In this document: positions 21,215 to 29,955 of the stretch, piece after piece | How the letters are laid out: every line of letters starts with the position of its first letter | Numbering within the stretch: position 1 is the stretch's first letter | Assembly: GCA_003230835.1 (NCBI GenBank) | Contig: QIGT01000494.1 | Coordinates: forward strand, 1 to 43,535 | DNA length: 43,535 nt | Direction: 5' to 3' | Source: Gammaproteobacteria bacterium | GTDB lineage: Bacteria > Pseudomonadota > Gammaproteobacteria > Pseudomonadales > Azotimanducaceae | Notes under the pieces: generated by a model | Seen by the model: the letters and a program-made list of their open reading frames with translations, nothing else | Database searches by the model: none | Told to the model about the DNA's origin: nothing | Made by a program: the position numbers and the translations under genes

Positions 21215-21405
21215 GAGATTGCCACACCCGCTGCGCGGGTTCGCAATGACGGGGTAAGGGGTTGCGTCATGGCGAGCCCTAAAGAGCTACGTCATGGCGA
21301 GCCCGAAGGGCGCGGCAATCTCTTAACACTGCGGCCTAACTGATTGAATCTGTAGAAACCTGACGGAGATTGCCACACCCGCTTCGCGGGTTCGCAATGA
21401 CGGGG
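21215..21405. repeat. Dispersed palindromic repeat cluster (GAGATTGCCACACCCGCTTCGCGGGTTCGCAATGACGGGG)
   Basis: Copies at 21215-21254 and 21366-21405 (one substitution: CTGCGCG vs CTTCGCG), plus inverted related copies CGTCATGGCGAGCCC...GCGGCAATCTC at 21264-21322. Confidence 0.88.
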
Positions 21406-21439
21406 AGTTGTTCTTACACGAGCTTAAACTTAGCGACGT

Positions 21440-22501
21440 TTACGGGAATTCAGTACTATTCTCTGTACGTTCTAACCAAATTTCACGCCAATAGTGATGA
21501 ATGCTTCGAGGACAAAACAGTCGCCCGGCACTCACTTTTGAACGACAGTAAACATTGGCAAGTACTATGCTGGGATCTCCAAATTTTATCATTACGCCAC
21601 TTTTTTCGTTAATGATCTTACTTAATCTTTGCTGGACCCGGAACTCTTGACCGCAATATCTCACCATTTCCGCGTCAAAATACAACCCGCGATTCTTATT
21701 ACTTTTATCCAGAGTCTTTATTATCTCGTCGTAACTTTTTACCCGTACAGACTCCCCCGGTTGCAAATCTATAGTTACATTTGGTGTTTTATCCAAATTT
21801 CCTGACCGATTAGGAAACGGCGGACGCCCCCAAATTTTCTGCCAGTGATTAAACAAATATAGCTGAAACCTGTATGCACCCAGTTTTAAAGATTTTTGGA
21901 ATAACGAAAAACAACCGGCGCGGACCAGACTTCGCAATTTTACGTCATTGTAACGCCAGTCATTCCAGTACTGCGCCATATTGTTGCCACTGAGTGGCTT
22001 ACTATAGTTCAGTACTTCGGTGGCCTGACAGCGATAGACAGGTTCTTGCGAGTCTGACTGATTAACTACCGTGCCCCGGTTCACGAGGTCGAAAGCCGCC
22101 TCCAAGTCCAAGTCTTGTAATAAGACGGGTTGCTGTGACTTCGTTCTTCGCAGCCAACTTTCATGCCAAAACAAAAGACACCTTGCCTCACAGCCTCCAT
22201 AAACAAGACCGTTGCAACGCGTCCCTAGCAAATGAACTGTATTTTCGAGTTTGCGCCCGCCGTTGCCGTCAACGGTATCGCAACTTTTATCGGCACGTTT
22301 ATATATTTGTTGCTCAGAACCCGCCATTTCCAACATTTGAGGCATCAATGGCATACCACCGATGGTTCCTTGAGCATCCAGTGTCGCTAGCATTTCGTCA
22401 CGACTAACAATCGTTACCTTTTCACCGGGTAGAAATCTAGGTCCTTTGTCTTTCATTGCTGGCTCCAACCAGTGAACGAGACGAGATTTTCCATCAAACA
22501 T
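21440..22501 (-). CDS. Uncharacterised protein with two homologous halves (SH3-like PGExVxVxSxDEI start, Cys-rich FWxExWLxR end)
   Basis: Half 1 FLPGEKVTIVSRDEMLATLD...RCNGLVYGGCEARCLLFWHESWLRR; half 2 LQPGESVRVKSYDEIIKTLD...VYCRSKVSAGRLFCPRSIHHYWREIWLER. Confidence 0.8.
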   Translation of the reverse strand: MFDGKSRLVHWLEPAMKDKGPRFLPGEKVTIVSRDEMLATLDAQGTIGGMPLMPQMLEMAGSEQQIYKRADKSCDTVDGNGGRKLENTVHLLGTRCNGLVYGGCEARCLLFWHESWLRRTKSQQPVLLQDLDLEAAFDLVNRGTVVNQSDSQEPVYRCQATEVLNYSKPLSGNNMAQYWNDWRYNDVKLRSLVRAGCFSLFQKSLKLGAYRFQLYLFNHWQKIWGRPPFPNRSGNLDKTPNVTIDLQPGESVRVKSYDEIIKTLDKSNKNRGLYFDAEMVRYCGQEFRVQQRLSKIINEKSGVMIKFGDPSIVLANVYCRSKVSAGRLFCPRSIHHYWREIWLERTENSTEFP

Positions 22502-22641
22502 CAAAGGGTTTCAAGTCTTTGGTTAATTAGTTACTATAAACAGTACAAATAAATAGCAATTACCATATTTAAAATTATCCCTAAATATGGTATTCCACAG
22601 AATTCGATCGGCTGCTGGCAAAAACTGAAAGACGAGGAACA

Positions 22642-23538
22642 ATGCAGGACATCCCCTTAATTACAATTGGCATCCCGATCTATAACGGTGATCCATGGAT
22701 TGAGGAAACTATTGCATCAATTAAAATTCAAAGCGAGCAAAATTTTGAAGTTTTGATTTGCGACAATGCTTCAACGGATAACACTGAGAGCATTTGCCGT
22801 AAAATCGTAGCTGAAGACTCGCGCTTCAAATATATTCGTAATTCCAAGAACATTGGCGCCCCAAGAAATTACAACCTTGCCATTGAAGCTGCAACTGGAG
22901 AATATTTTAAGTGGAATTCCGCTTCCGATCTTTGTCTACCCGAACTTTTGGAAACCTGCATCAATGTTCTCGCAGAAAATAAAGAAGTCTCGCTATGCTA
23001 TTCAAGGACGGCCTATTTGAATGAGAATGGCGAGAAACAGTATATCGATAGGCAACTGGAACTTCTCCAGAGTTCGCCGAGTGAGAGATTTATCAGGTTT
23101 TGCGAAGAAATAAATCTGAATAACATGATGAATGGCGTTATGAGAACCAAGCAGCTTAGAGGCACCATGCTCAATCAGCAATACTTTGCTTCTGATATTT
23201 GTCTCATGGCAGAAATTGTATTGCTTGGCAAAGTTGTCCAACTGCCAGAATATTTATTTATTCGACGTATGAGTGAAGATACTTCTTCAAGCTTGGTATC
23301 CGAGACAGATCAGCAACGCTATATTGATCCTGAGTTAAAGAGCCGTATGTTGTTTCAGCATATGAAACAGTTTCGCGGATTTTTCAATGCCGTCATAAGA
23401 ACTAAAATCGAAAAACGAGAAAAAATGAAACTGTACCGCTACTTGTTCAAACGAATACGCTTTGCACGGCGCGAACTGTGGGGTGATATCACGCAAGCCG
23501 TTAAAAGTTTTTTTGTACAAAGAAACCCTGCTGCTTGA
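22642..23538 (+). CDS. Glycosyltransferase family 2
   Basis: PLITIGIPIYNGDPWIEETIASIKIQSEQNFEVLICDNASTDNTESIC GT-A fold. Confidence 0.93.
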   Translation: MQDIPLITIGIPIYNGDPWIEETIASIKIQSEQNFEVLICDNASTDNTESICRKIVAEDSRFKYIRNSKNIGAPRNYNLAIEAATGEYFKWNSASDLCLPELLETCINVLAENKEVSLCYSRTAYLNENGEKQYIDRQLELLQSSPSERFIRFCEEINLNNMMNGVMRTKQLRGTMLNQQYFASDICLMAEIVLLGKVVQLPEYLFIRRMSEDTSSSLVSETDQQRYIDPELKSRMLFQHMKQFRGFFNAVIRTKIEKREKMKLYRYLFKRIRFARRELWGDITQAVKSFFVQRNPAA

Positions 23539-23547
23539 GGACCATTT

Positions 23548-24816
23548 ATGGAACGCTACAATGCAAAAACTTTGGAAAAAGGACATACGTTTTCGTGCAG
23601 AGCCTGTGAGGCCGAAGTAAGTAGTAGCTTTGTTAATCTTGGCATGACTCCACCGTGCCAAAATCACGTTGAGCCTGAAAACGTGAACCTACATGAAGTT
23701 TATTATCCGTTGCATGCTTATTTATGCGACTCATGCATGTTAGTTCAATTAGATGAGTATGTTTCTCCGGATGAGATTTTTTCCGATTACGCTTACTTCT
23801 CTTCATATTCGACTAGCTGGGTAGAGCACGCAGGCCGTTACGTAGATATGGCAGTTGATCGATTTGGACTTGGCAGTGAAAGTCAGGTGTATGAGATCGC
23901 CAGCAATGACGGCTACTTGTTGCAACATTTCGTAAGCAAACATATTCCCTGCACAGGAGTCGAGCCTGCAGCGAACGTAGCAGAGGCCGCCATAGCCAAA
24001 AACATTCCAACCGAAGTTGTTTTTTTCGGGACCGAATCTGCAAATTTGCTGGCAAAGAAATACGGTCTGGCCGATTTGATTTTAGGAAACAATGTTTTGG
24101 CACACGTGCCAAAGTTAAACGATTTCATTGGAGGTATGAAACTTTTGTTGAAACCCGATGGCGTAATTACTATGGAGTTTCCTCATCTGCTGCAACTGAT
24201 GAAAAACAATCAGTATGACACTATTTATCACGAACATTTTTCTTACCTGGCATTTTTCGTCGTCGTTAACACGTTTGCAAAACATGGCCTGGATGTGTTC
24301 GACGTCGAGGTGCTTCCCACTCATGGGGGATCAATTAGAATTTTCGCACAACATCAGGATGGACCGAGGGAAATTTCAGCAAACGTCGGTGCCATGCTAG
24401 AACTTGAACAAGAATATGGCCTGTTTGAACCGGAGGTTTATCAACTCTTTGCGGCACAAGTAAGGAACAGCAAGAGACGATTACTGGAATTTCTTATAAA
24501 AGCTCATGACCAGGGAAAAAGTGTAGCCGCCTATGGCGCGCCAGGTAAGGGAAACACTTTGCTAAACTACTGCGGAATTGGCACAGATCTAATTGAGTAT
24601 ACGGTTGATTTATCGCCCCACAAGAATGGCCGATATACGCCCGGCAGCAGAATTCCAATTTTTCACCCTGATCGCATTAGAGAAACAAAGCCCGATTTTA
24701 TTCTGATTCTGCCCTGGAATCTTGAAAAAGAAATTACGCAGCAACTAGAATACATTCGAGAATGGGGTGGCCAGTGCGTTGTTCCAATTCCAGAAGTTCG
24801 ATTGTGTGCTCAATAA
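23548..24816 (+). CDS. Class I SAM-dependent C-methyltransferase with N-terminal zinc-binding domain (sugar C-methyltransferase type)
   Basis: CRACEAEVSSSFVNLGMTPPCQNHV...CDSCMLVQLDEYVSPDEIFSDYAYFSSYSTSWVEHA...VYEIASNDGYLL...YGAPGKGNTLLNYCGI. Confidence 0.92.
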   Translation: MERYNAKTLEKGHTFSCRACEAEVSSSFVNLGMTPPCQNHVEPENVNLHEVYYPLHAYLCDSCMLVQLDEYVSPDEIFSDYAYFSSYSTSWVEHAGRYVDMAVDRFGLGSESQVYEIASNDGYLLQHFVSKHIPCTGVEPAANVAEAAIAKNIPTEVVFFGTESANLLAKKYGLADLILGNNVLAHVPKLNDFIGGMKLLLKPDGVITMEFPHLLQLMKNNQYDTIYHEHFSYLAFFVVVNTFAKHGLDVFDVEVLPTHGGSIRIFAQHQDGPREISANVGAMLELEQEYGLFEPEVYQLFAAQVRNSKRRLLEFLIKAHDQGKSVAAYGAPGKGNTLLNYCGIGTDLIEYTVDLSPHKNGRYTPGSRIPIFHPDRIRETKPDFILILPWNLEKEITQQLEYIREWGGQCVVPIPEVRLCAQ

Positions 24817-24831
24817 GGCACGGGGCGCATT

Positions 24832-25365
24832 GTGAAATTTAGAGAAACATCACTTCCTGGAGCCTATATGATCGACGTGGAACCACACGTTGATCACAGA
24901 GGTTATTTTGCGCGCACTTGGTGCGCCCGCGAATTCGCTGAGCATGGTCTTAGCGAAAGAATGGTGCAGGGAAGTATTTCGTTTAACCATAAGGCGGGAA
25001 CATTGCGTGGTATGCATCTCCATAGTGAGAGTTTCCCCCAAACACGCCTCGTCAGGGCTATTCAGGGATCAACGTATTTTGTAATCCTGGACTTGAGGAA
25101 AGGTTCCAGTCATTTTAAGAAACATGAATCTTTTACCGTAGAAGCCGAAAGCCACCGCGCACTCTACGTCCCAGCAGGCGTAGCATTAGGCTACCAAACA
25201 CTTGAAGACAACACTCTTATTTACTACCTGATGCCAGAATTTTACACACCAGAATATGAAACGGGTGTTCGCTGGAACGACCCGGCCTTTAATATCAGCT
25301 GGCCAACTGCGCAAAGAATTATTGTAGATCGAGATGCAAATTATCCAGACTTTCGTGTTGACTAG
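24832..25365 (+). CDS. dTDP-4-dehydrorhamnose 3,5-epimerase family protein
   Basis: LPGAYMIDVEPHVDHRGYFARTWCAREFAEHGL...SFNHKAGTLRGMHLH...; GTG start. Confidence 0.92.
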   Translation: MKFRETSLPGAYMIDVEPHVDHRGYFARTWCAREFAEHGLSERMVQGSISFNHKAGTLRGMHLHSESFPQTRLVRAIQGSTYFVILDLRKGSSHFKKHESFTVEAESHRALYVPAGVALGYQTLEDNTLIYYLMPEFYTPEYETGVRWNDPAFNISWPTAQRIIVDRDANYPDFRVD

Positions 25366-25385
25366 TAATTGAATTATCTAGACTA

Positions 25386-26687
25386 GTGAAAAATCTCAAG
25401 CCACTACTTTGTGTTGCCGATATCGATCAACTTGCTGAGCGACTCTATCCAATCTGTCGCAGCATTACCGGTGAGGGTGTTAGAGAAACTCTAACGATTC
25501 TCTCCGAATACCTGGACCTGTCGATTTCCGAAATTCCCAGCGGTAAAGCAGTATTTGACTGGACTGTCCCGCAAGAATGGGTGGTACGAGATGCCTGGGT
25601 GAAAGATCCTGAAGGCCGAAAAATCATCGACTTTCAGCAACACAACCTTCATTTGGTTAATTACAGCGCACCGGCACACGGTCAATTCAGCTTGGAAGAA
25701 CTTGATCAGCACCTAAATTCAATTCCTGAACACCCGGATTGGATTCCTTACCGAACCAGCTATTACAAATCGGACTGGGGGTTTTGCCTAACGCACAAAC
25801 AAAGATCGGCGCTTAAAGAGGGTGTCTATGAAGTTTTTGTCGACACACAATTTAAAGATGGCAGCCTCAGTCTGGCTGAATATTTTGTCCAGGGTAAAAG
25901 TCAGTCGGAAATTGTTATCTATTCGCATTGTTGTCATCCTTCTTTGGCCAACGACAACCTTTCAGGGCTGATCTGTTGCACAGCCCTTGCTCAGGTACTC
26001 AGCAAGCAACAACCGAATTTCAGCTATCGCATTATATTTGGCCCTGGAACTATTGGTTCAATCTCGTGGTTGGCTGAGAATCAGGCTCACCTGAAGAATA
26101 TTACAATGGGACTAGTCCCGGTTCTATTAGGCGATTCGGGCGACTTCCGATACAAAAAAAGCCGCCACGGCGAAGCATTAATCGATCGCGCAGTTGAGCG
26201 AGTACTTCACGATCGAGGGTTAAATTGTCGATTGGAAGACTTTTCTCCTTATGGTTACGAAGAAAGGCAGTTCAACTCACCTGGCATAAATATTCCTACC
26301 GGTCGTCTATCCCGTTCTGCACATGGCCAATATGCCGAGTATCATAGTTCGGCCGATAATCTTGACTTCATATCAGCGAATCAGATTCTCGAGTCGATTA
26401 CAGTTTGCGAAGATATTGTCCACGTTCTCGATCGTAACGTGCGCTTACTCAATTTATTCCCACACGGTGAACCACAGTTGGGAAAACGCGGTCTGTATGG
26501 GGATAAAGGTGGTAGCAAGGTCGGAAATTGGGAGATGGCTATGCTCTGGGTTCTAAACCTGGCAGATGGCGAGCACGATCTACTGGCTATGGCCGATCGA
26601 AGTAAATTGAGTTTCGACGAAATCTATTCTGCTGCGATGGCGCTTGAAGACGCTGGTGTAGTGAAACGATTGAGTTCGCGTGGCTGA
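25386..26687 (+). CDS. DUF4910 domain protein (M28-like aminopeptidase fold) associated with polysaccharide loci
   Basis: RLYPICRSITGEGVRETL...VIYSHCCHPSLANDNLSGLICCTALA...GPGTIGSISWLAEN...EYHSSADNLDFI; GTG start. Confidence 0.85.
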   Translation: MKNLKPLLCVADIDQLAERLYPICRSITGEGVRETLTILSEYLDLSISEIPSGKAVFDWTVPQEWVVRDAWVKDPEGRKIIDFQQHNLHLVNYSAPAHGQFSLEELDQHLNSIPEHPDWIPYRTSYYKSDWGFCLTHKQRSALKEGVYEVFVDTQFKDGSLSLAEYFVQGKSQSEIVIYSHCCHPSLANDNLSGLICCTALAQVLSKQQPNFSYRIIFGPGTIGSISWLAENQAHLKNITMGLVPVLLGDSGDFRYKKSRHGEALIDRAVERVLHDRGLNCRLEDFSPYGYEERQFNSPGINIPTGRLSRSAHGQYAEYHSSADNLDFISANQILESITVCEDIVHVLDRNVRLLNLFPHGEPQLGKRGLYGDKGGSKVGNWEMAMLWVLNLADGEHDLLAMADRSKLSFDEIYSAAMALEDAGVVKRLSSRG

Positions 26688-28215
26688 CTCGAAAGAACAG
26701 ACGCGGGCTAGTGGTGGTGGCGAACTAGCTGGCAAAACTGCTCGCGGTATTGGCTGGATGATGTTGTTAAAGCTTGTCATGCAGAGTCTGGGCTTGATCA
26801 GTACGCTAATACTGGTGCGCCTTTTATCCCCTCAAGATTTTGGTCTGGTGGCGATGGCAATGGTATTCATTGCGATTATGGATATTTTTTCTTCCTTCAG
26901 TTTCGACGTTGTTCTCATCCAGAAGCAAACGGCCGAACGCAAACATTACGACACAGCTTGGTCGTTTACACTAATCTTTCATTTAATATCGGCACTCATA
27001 TTACTCGCTATTGCCTACCCAGCCTCTTTGTATTACGAAGAACCAAGGGTCACGAATTTGATCGTCATCCTGGCGGTTGGACTTGTGATTACCGGATTCG
27101 AAAACATCGGTGTGGTAGATTTTCGCAAGAACATGGAGTTCGATAAAGAGTTCCGTTTTAGGCTTATTAAGAAGGTGGCCGCATTTAGCGTCACTATTCC
27201 ATTGGCTTTTTATTGGCAAAATTACTGGGCACTTATTGTCGGCATGTTAACGGCCAAAATTACAGGCTTGGTGTTGAGCTACGTGATGTCTAGCTATCGT
27301 CCACGTTTCGATTTGAGCGCCCGATCGGAATTAATGCACTTTTCCAAGTGGCTGTTTTTCAGCAATATTTTCTACGCCTTTAGAATGCGTGGCGCCGATC
27401 TGATTATCGGTAAAGTTTCGGGTGCACGGGCATTAGGACTTTTCTCAATAAGTTACGAATTGTCAAATCTCCCTTCAACAGAATTAGTTGCTCCAATTAA
27501 TCGCGTTGTGTTTTCAGCCTATTCTAAATTAGCTGGCGACTTAGAGGCTATGCGCAGAGGCTACTTGAGTGTCATCGGATTGATCGCACTAGTGATCATT
27601 CCGGCGGGCGTAGGTATCGCAGCCTGCGCTCGATTGCTCGTTCCAATTTTGCTTGGTGATAAATGGGTAGATGCTACCCAATTAATTTCAATTCTGAGTT
27701 TCTATGGGGTGCTGGCTGCGCTGCAAACCAATGTCGCGTCAGTGTATATCGCTCTTGGTAAACCGAAAATACTGACATGGTTGCACTTGCTACATCTTGT
27801 TGTGTTACTCGCTGTTGCGGTACCTGCGATCTTATCTTATGGCGTATTGGGTGCAGCATGGAGTTATCTTGGTGTGGCACTGGTACTACTTCCAATTAAC
27901 TACGCGGTGATGTTCAAGACGATTTCACTTGCACCGACAAGATTCCTCTCCCAACTGTGGCGTCCGGTAATTTCTGCCGCACTGATGTATTTTTCTGTAA
28001 ATACCGTCAGCACCAGGTTCTTTGATACCAGTGGCGGTGAGCCTGGTTTTATCCAGCTCCTTGCCGTGATCGTATTGGGCGCAGCGGTTTACACCGTGCT
28101 GGTAGTCTCTTTATGGCTGCTGTCGAAAAAGCCGCCTGGCGCCGAATCATACGTCTTGAACGTAATCAAAGCGAAAATGGGTTCTAAATTTAAGGTGAAG
28201 AGCAGCACAGACTAG
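26680..28215 (+). CDS. Polysaccharide/oligosaccharide flippase (PST/MOP superfamily)
   Basis: GIGWMMLLKLVMQSLGLISTLILVRLLSPQDFGLVAMAMVFIAI...; many TM segments; 8-nt overlap with upstream gene; GTG start. Confidence 0.92.
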   Translation: MADSKEQTRASGGGELAGKTARGIGWMMLLKLVMQSLGLISTLILVRLLSPQDFGLVAMAMVFIAIMDIFSSFSFDVVLIQKQTAERKHYDTAWSFTLIFHLISALILLAIAYPASLYYEEPRVTNLIVILAVGLVITGFENIGVVDFRKNMEFDKEFRFRLIKKVAAFSVTIPLAFYWQNYWALIVGMLTAKITGLVLSYVMSSYRPRFDLSARSELMHFSKWLFFSNIFYAFRMRGADLIIGKVSGARALGLFSISYELSNLPSTELVAPINRVVFSAYSKLAGDLEAMRRGYLSVIGLIALVIIPAGVGIAACARLLVPILLGDKWVDATQLISILSFYGVLAALQTNVASVYIALGKPKILTWLHLLHLVVLLAVAVPAILSYGVLGAAWSYLGVALVLLPINYAVMFKTISLAPTRFLSQLWRPVISAALMYFSVNTVSTRFFDTSGGEPGFIQLLAVIVLGAAVYTVLVVSLWLLSKKPPGAESYVLNVIKAKMGSKFKVKSSTD

Positions 28216-28240
28216 GTCGGGTTCAGTTGTTAATTTGCGA

Positions 28241-28954
28241 CTAAAAATTTCTCGCGGGACGAATCCACAACTCTGTAACTTCTGCAGTTGCAGGCAGACG
28301 CAAATTACTAACAACAACTTCTGCGATATCCTTTGGTTGCAGCAACCGTTCCGGGCTGTACTCACGACCTTCTTTGGCAAAGATTTGCTGCTGCCGTGGT
28401 GTCGCTGTTCGGCCTGGAAATACACTCAGTACCCTGACTCCCAGTGGATTGACTTCTGCTCGAAGACTGTCGGTAATCGCTCGCAGTGCTTGAGCGGTAG
28501 CGGCAAACTGTCCGGTGAGAGGCCCAATGTTGTTTACTACGCTTGAGTTAATAAACACAATTTGACCGCGATTGGCGATGATGCCTGGTAACAGACATCG
28601 CGTGAGTTCATAAGGGCCCAGTACGTTACAGCGCATTAAATTTTCCAAACCGTCACGAGCCGCTGAACTCATGGTGCCAGAATCATATAGGCCACCACAG
28701 TTCACCAGAATATCCACCGGACCGATTTCACTCACTGCGTCTTCCATGCGATCAACTTTGTTCAGGTCCAACATTTGAGCTTTGGCTGATCCCAATTTTT
28801 TCCGATTAAGTTCTACTGCGAATTCTTCCAAAGCAGTAATACTGCGGCTGGCCAATGTTAGCTTGCAACCGGCATTGGCCAAGGCCGTGGCAATTCCACG
28901 CCCAATACCCATACTTGCACCGGTGACTAGTGCTTTTTTTCCTTCAAGTAAAAT
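28241..28954 (-). CDS. SDR family oxidoreductase, probable ATT start codon
   Basis: Frame upstream of annotated M (28912) reads (I/M)LLEGKKALVTGASMGIGRGIATALANAG with GGAGG 9 nt upstream of ATT (28952-28954). Confidence 0.8.
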   Translation of the reverse strand: MLLEGKKALVTGASMGIGRGIATALANAGCKLTLASRSITALEEFAVELNRKKLGSAKAQMLDLNKVDRMEDAVSEIGPVDILVNCGGLYDSGTMSSAARDGLENLMRCNVLGPYELTRCLLPGIIANRGQIVFINSSVVNNIGPLTGQFAATAQALRAITDSLRAEVNPLGVRVLSVFPGRTATPRQQQIFAKEGREYSPERLLQPKDIAEVVVSNLRLPATAEVTELWIRPARNF

Positions 28955-29012
28955 TTGACGAATCCTCCAGGCTATTTCGTTAACGGACAGTACAGCTGGC
29001 TTAAACGTTTAA

Positions 29013-29930
29013 TCACCCCGCGTTCGGGTCATAAACAAAATCACCGTCGCCCACACCGCTATCGTGGAGCGCCACCGTGGATTCAGGTAGTTTCGACAAA
29101 TCACCACCTTGCAGATAATCACGTAAAGTTGTGCCTGTACAGGCCGAATCGCTAGTTGGTGCCCCTAGTTTAGCGTCTGCATCTTTGGCATTCACCGTGC
29201 GAAAGTCAATACTAAAACGTGTTTTACCGGTTACATTCTCTACCGAAGAATGAAGATGTGCGCCTGAAAATAACATCACGCCACCCACTGGGGCCACAAT
29301 TCTCAGGTCGTCTTTACAATTGATCTCTACAGTTGCCCGCGGTTGTTCACGCGTATCTTTACCAATATGTTTGGCAGCATCTCGCCTGCTATCGCGATTC
29401 CATTGATAGTAATCATAATTGCTCGACGTATTGGGCACGACAGAATCAAAAAAAGCATTCTGAAATGCCATTACATTTCCTGCCTGCTGCGCCTTCACTG
29501 GCATCCACCAATTTATCTGACAGTTTGGTGCTGAATACCAGGTGTCACGGTGCGGATGAAACGCGTAGGCAATGCCACTAGTCAGATACCCGTCAGAAGT
29601 GGAAGTTCGCAGACGCGGCACGTCAAAATATGTTTGCTCTAGCTCACATTCAAATTGTTTGAATATTTTCCGTATCCATTCTTTGGCTTCCGGATCATGT
29701 ATGAACATCGGTTTCAGTTTGCTGAGTATATCCGCGTACTCTTCTACGGGAAAAAAATCCTGGGCAATTTCCGGTGAATGCGGTGCAAAAGCTTCTTCGC
29801 TGAGCCGATTTGCCAATGCGCACAAACCTAATGTCGCAGGTGTTGGAGAGTACACATAGATATCACCTCGATAGATACGCCCGCGGCGTTCTTCGTCGCT
29901 ATGAGGAGAATCAAAATAGACTGCTGTCAT
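29013..29930 (-). CDS. Fe(II)/2-oxoglutarate-dependent oxygenase-like protein
   Basis: AYAFHPHRDTWYSAPNCQINWWMPV (HxD: HRD), GGVMLFSGAHLHSSVENVTGKTRFSIDFRTV (distal His, Arg). Confidence 0.65.
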   Translation of the reverse strand: MTAVYFDSPHSDEERRGRIYRGDIYVYSPTPATLGLCALANRLSEEAFAPHSPEIAQDFFPVEEYADILSKLKPMFIHDPEAKEWIRKIFKQFECELEQTYFDVPRLRTSTSDGYLTSGIAYAFHPHRDTWYSAPNCQINWWMPVKAQQAGNVMAFQNAFFDSVVPNTSSNYDYYQWNRDSRRDAAKHIGKDTREQPRATVEINCKDDLRIVAPVGGVMLFSGAHLHSSVENVTGKTRFSIDFRTVNAKDADAKLGAPTSDSACTGTTLRDYLQGGDLSKLPESTVALHDSGVGDGDFVYDPNAG

Positions 29931-29955
29931 CCCTATCGCCTTTTCATAAGTTACA

